A program made the translations under genes and the position numbers. This document shows positions 62,012 through 64,000 of a stretch of DNA of 64,000 bases, piece after piece (positions within the stretch are counted from its first letter, which is position 1; each line of letters begins with the position of its first letter). Under the pieces are notes generated by a model. It did not search any database and was not told where the DNA came from. It saw nothing but the letters and a program-made list of their open reading frames with translations. The stretch is from NCBI GenBank assembly GCA_041687755.1, contig JBDNJM010000191.1, positions 1 to 64,000 on the forward strand, written 5' to 3'. The DNA comes from JBDNJM01 sp041687755. GTDB taxonomy: Bacteria > Planctomycetota > UBA1135 > GCA-002686595.

Positions 62012-63370
62012 TCAGAGCGTGTTCGCCGGACGCTTCGCCCCGAGCGCTTCCAGAGCATCAAAGAACCCGGGCCAGGACTTGCTCACCGCGGACGTCCCGA
62101 TGACGCGGATACCGGGGCGCACCAGGGACAGCAGCGCGAAGGCGAACACCATGCGGTGATCGTTGCTGCCGTCGAGCACGACGGGTACGGCGTGGGGCGG
62201 CGTCGAGCCCTGCCAGACCTCCAGGCTCCGCTCGTCCCAGTTCGCCTGCAGGCCGAGGGCGCGCAGGCCGGTTCCCAGCACTTCGATACGCGAGCTCTCC
62301 TTGCCGGGCAGGGTCTCCAGGCCCATGAGGCAGGAGCGGCCGGCGTCGCCTGGCACGCGCAGGGCGACCGCGCCAGCGGCCGCTGCGATCACCGGCGCGA
62401 GGTCCGGGCAGCTGGTGAAGTTGAGCCGCGCGCCCTTTTCGGGACGCCCGACAACCTGGATCACGCCCTGGTTCACTTGGACGGTGGCGCCCATGTCCGC
62501 CAGGCAGTCAGCGACAAAGGCGTCGGCCTGTCCCGAGCGCCGCGTGAAGCCGTTCACGTGCCCGCGGCCGTCGCTCAAAGAGATCGCCATCAGGCCGACA
62601 GCGCCGGAGGAAGCGTCCGCGTCCACCGTGAACGGTCCGCCCTTGATGCCGCCTTCCGGCACCTTGAAGACCGTCCGTGAGGCGCGGCCATGGTCGAAGC
62701 CCACCGCGATTCCCATGCGCTTGAGGGTGCTGCGCGTCAGATGGACGTAGGGCTCGCTGGGAATGCCGCCGCGCACTTCGAGCCGTCCGCCACCGCCCGC
62801 GGCCAGGCCCATCAGGAGGGCGCTGACTTCCTGGCTCGAGCTCGGCTCACGCAGCTGCAGACGTCGCTCCTTGGGCCCCAGGCTCCTGAACCCGAATTCC
62901 AGCGAGCCTGGGCCCGTGGACCAGGGTTCCAGGCCGGCGCGCTTGAGTGTCTGCAGCAGCGAGCCGCTCGAGCGACTGCTGAGGCTGCCCCAGGGGCGCA
63001 GTTCGAACGCGGTCCCCTCAGGAGCCGCCAGCGCAGCCAATCCGAGAGCCAGCCGCGCACCGGTCCCCGACTCGCCGCACTCGAGCGCTCCGCCGGGCTC
63101 GCCGGCTGCGGGCCGGATCAGCACCGCCTCGCCCCCCGATTGGGGCACGACCTCCGCCCCCAGGGCGCTGCACATTCGCAGCGCGCCCTCGACGTCCTCG
63201 GGACCGCGGGCTCCGACTATCCGGCTCTGCCTGCGGCCGAAGCACGCGGCCAGGAGAGCGCGTTGGGCGATCGACTTGGATCCGGGAACGTTCAGAGCCC
63301 CCTCCAGGGGCGGGCCCGGCTCAAAACAGGGCTCCCCCTGCTCGCGATACTGCTGCGTCGAGTTCGACAT
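62012..63370 (-). CDS. aroA: 3-phosphoshikimate 1-carboxyvinyltransferase (EPSP synthase), 452 aa
   Basis: This is the sixth step of the shikimate pathway, joining shikimate 3-phosphate and phosphoenolpyruvate. Family motifs are present: VPGSKSIAQRALLAACFG, ESGTGARLALGLAAL (usually NAGT-x-x-R), REPSSSQEVSALLMGLA, VDADASSGAVGLMAISLSDG, SNDHRMVFAFALLSL and TSAVSKSWPGFFDALEALG at the C-terminus. GTGARL in place of the common GTAxR, together with the general divergence, places it outside the best-studied class; inhibitor behaviour cannot be told from this. The start is ATG 63370, only 29 bases from the purC start on the opposite strand. Confidence 0.92.
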   Translation of the reverse strand: MSNSTQQYREQGEPCFEPGPPLEGALNVPGSKSIAQRALLAACFGRRQSRIVGARGPEDVEGALRMCSALGAEVVPQSGGEAVLIRPAAGEPGGALECGESGTGARLALGLAALAAPEGTAFELRPWGSLSSRSSGSLLQTLKRAGLEPWSTGPGSLEFGFRSLGPKERRLQLREPSSSQEVSALLMGLAAGGGGRLEVRGGIPSEPYVHLTRSTLKRMGIAVGFDHGRASRTVFKVPEGGIKGGPFTVDADASSGAVGLMAISLSDGRGHVNGFTRRSGQADAFVADCLADMGATVQVNQGVIQVVGRPEKGARLNFTSCPDLAPVIAAAAGAVALRVPGDAGRSCLMGLETLPGKESSRIEVLGTGLRALGLQANWDERSLEVWQGSTPPHAVPVVLDGSNDHRMVFAFALLSLVRPGIRVIGTSAVSKSWPGFFDALEALGAKRPANTL

Positions 63371-63399
63371 CGCCGCATCCTATGCGAGACTCCTCCCGT

Positions 63400-64000
63400 A
63401 TGAGCCCCACTCTCGACCCCACGGCCGCCTACTTGGGCGCGCGCGGCGCAGCCCCCGGGTCCGTCCGCCTCGCAGGCTGCCCCCTGCTCGCCAGCGGAAA
63501 GGTGCGCGACGTCTACGAGCTGGACGCCGGGCATCTGCTGTTCGTCACCTCAGATCGCGTCTCGGCCTTCGACGTCGTGATGGATGCCGGAGTGCCGCAC
63601 AAGGGCCGCGCCCTGACGGCGATCGCGACCCACTGGTTCGAGCGCACCCGGGACCTGATCGACAACCACCTCGTCAGCACCTCGCTCGACGAGCTCTCCG
63701 AACTGCCGGACGAGCTGCGTCCTGTGCTCGACGGACGCGTCATGATCGTTCAACGCGCCGAACCGACGCCTGTGGAGTGGGTCGTGCGCGCCTACCTCGC
63801 GGGCAGCGGCTTCAAGGACTATGCGGAGACCGGCTCGCTGTTCGGAAATCCGCTACCGCCCGGGCTCGAGCTCGCCAGCCGGCTGCCCGAACCCCTGCTG
63901 ACGCCGACGACCAAGAACGACGCGAAGGATTTGCCGATCTCCAAGGCGCGTGCGCGCGAGCTGGTCGGTGACGACGTCTACAAGGCTGCTTCGGAGGCGA
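63400..64000 (+). CDS. purC: phosphoribosylaminoimidazole-succinocarboxamide synthase, N-terminal part (gene continues past the window)
   Basis: SAICAR synthetase joins CAIR and aspartate in purine synthesis. About 200 residues are visible, including the family start ASGKVRDVYELDAGHLLFVT, SDRVSAFDVVMDAGVPHKG, ATHWFERTRDLIDNHLV, RAEPTPVEWVVRAYLAGSG and TPTTKNDAKDLPISKA. The start is ATG 63400; an in-frame ATG at 63382 would add six residues. The gene is divergent from aroA with a very short gap, so promoters must overlap or lie in the neighbour's coding sequence. Confidence 0.93.
   Translation, partial: MSPTLDPTAAYLGARGAAPGSVRLAGCPLLASGKVRDVYELDAGHLLFVTSDRVSAFDVVMDAGVPHKGRALTAIATHWFERTRDLIDNHLVSTSLDELSELPDELRPVLDGRVMIVQRAEPTPVEWVVRAYLAGSGFKDYAETGSLFGNPLPPGLELASRLPEPLLTPTTKNDAKDLPISKARARELVGDDVYKAASEA

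Overview
The window is a 64 kb piece of a GC-rich bacterial chromosome, most likely from a marine-type member of the Planctomycetota. This placement is an inference from gene content: several secreted HEAT-repeat proteins, a large carboxypeptidase-regulatory-like surface protein, a bacterial XPB helicase, a tandem-fused UvrA, and membrane-bound spermidine-synthase-like proteins. No rRNA, tRNA or CRISPR array was recognised.

Positions 1 to about 8200 are an accessory, gene-poor island. It holds the tail of an IS3-family transposase, small unknown genes, a cassette of two related secreted cysteine-rich proteins followed by a membrane-anchored protein (1978-3582), solitary IS-end relics, and one complete-looking IS3-family (IS407-group-like) element at 4421-5725. 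That element has a canonical GGGAAAC frameshift site and long terminal inverted repeats, and it cuts off the 5' end of a neighbouring gene. A long-range inverted repeat, a block of degenerate repeats and a 98-residue protein with a very good ribosome binding site close the island.

From 8204 the window is core chromosome. First come a histidine phosphatase and the sdhCAB operon (9186-12654), then two consecutive secreted HEAT-repeat proteins. A leftward group follows, with a tail-anchored lipoprotein, a membrane spermidine-synthase-like protein, an esterase with a Thr-Gly minisatellite, a TPR protein and purM. Divergent from it are dxr, rseP and a UbiA-type prenyltransferase. CCA-adding enzyme, a membrane-anchored protein, a HEAT lipoprotein and a TolC-type protein come next.

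From 48421 down to 30373 runs a tightly packed leftward series of eleven genes, most with stop and start codons overlapping: fused uvrA, xpb helicase, XPB partner, thiE-like, a degenerate signal-peptidase-like gene, thiL-like, tsaE, ECF sigma factor, a membrane protein that is probably its anti-sigma factor, TolC and a HEAT lipoprotein. The first three genes look like a DNA-repair module: damage recognition plus an XPB motor and its partner.

Divergent from this is the large surface protein (48796-52236). A second decayed patch follows (52392-55100): two GNAT-type acetyltransferase genes, one with an in-frame TAA and one lacking its 5' part, next to a broken tyrosine recombinase and an ISL3-type transposase scrap. 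The window ends with a leftward set (D-Ala-D-Ala carboxypeptidase, M28 peptidase, RNase-Z-like hydrolase, galE, an isochorismatase-like pseudoenzyme, aroA) and the start of divergent purC.
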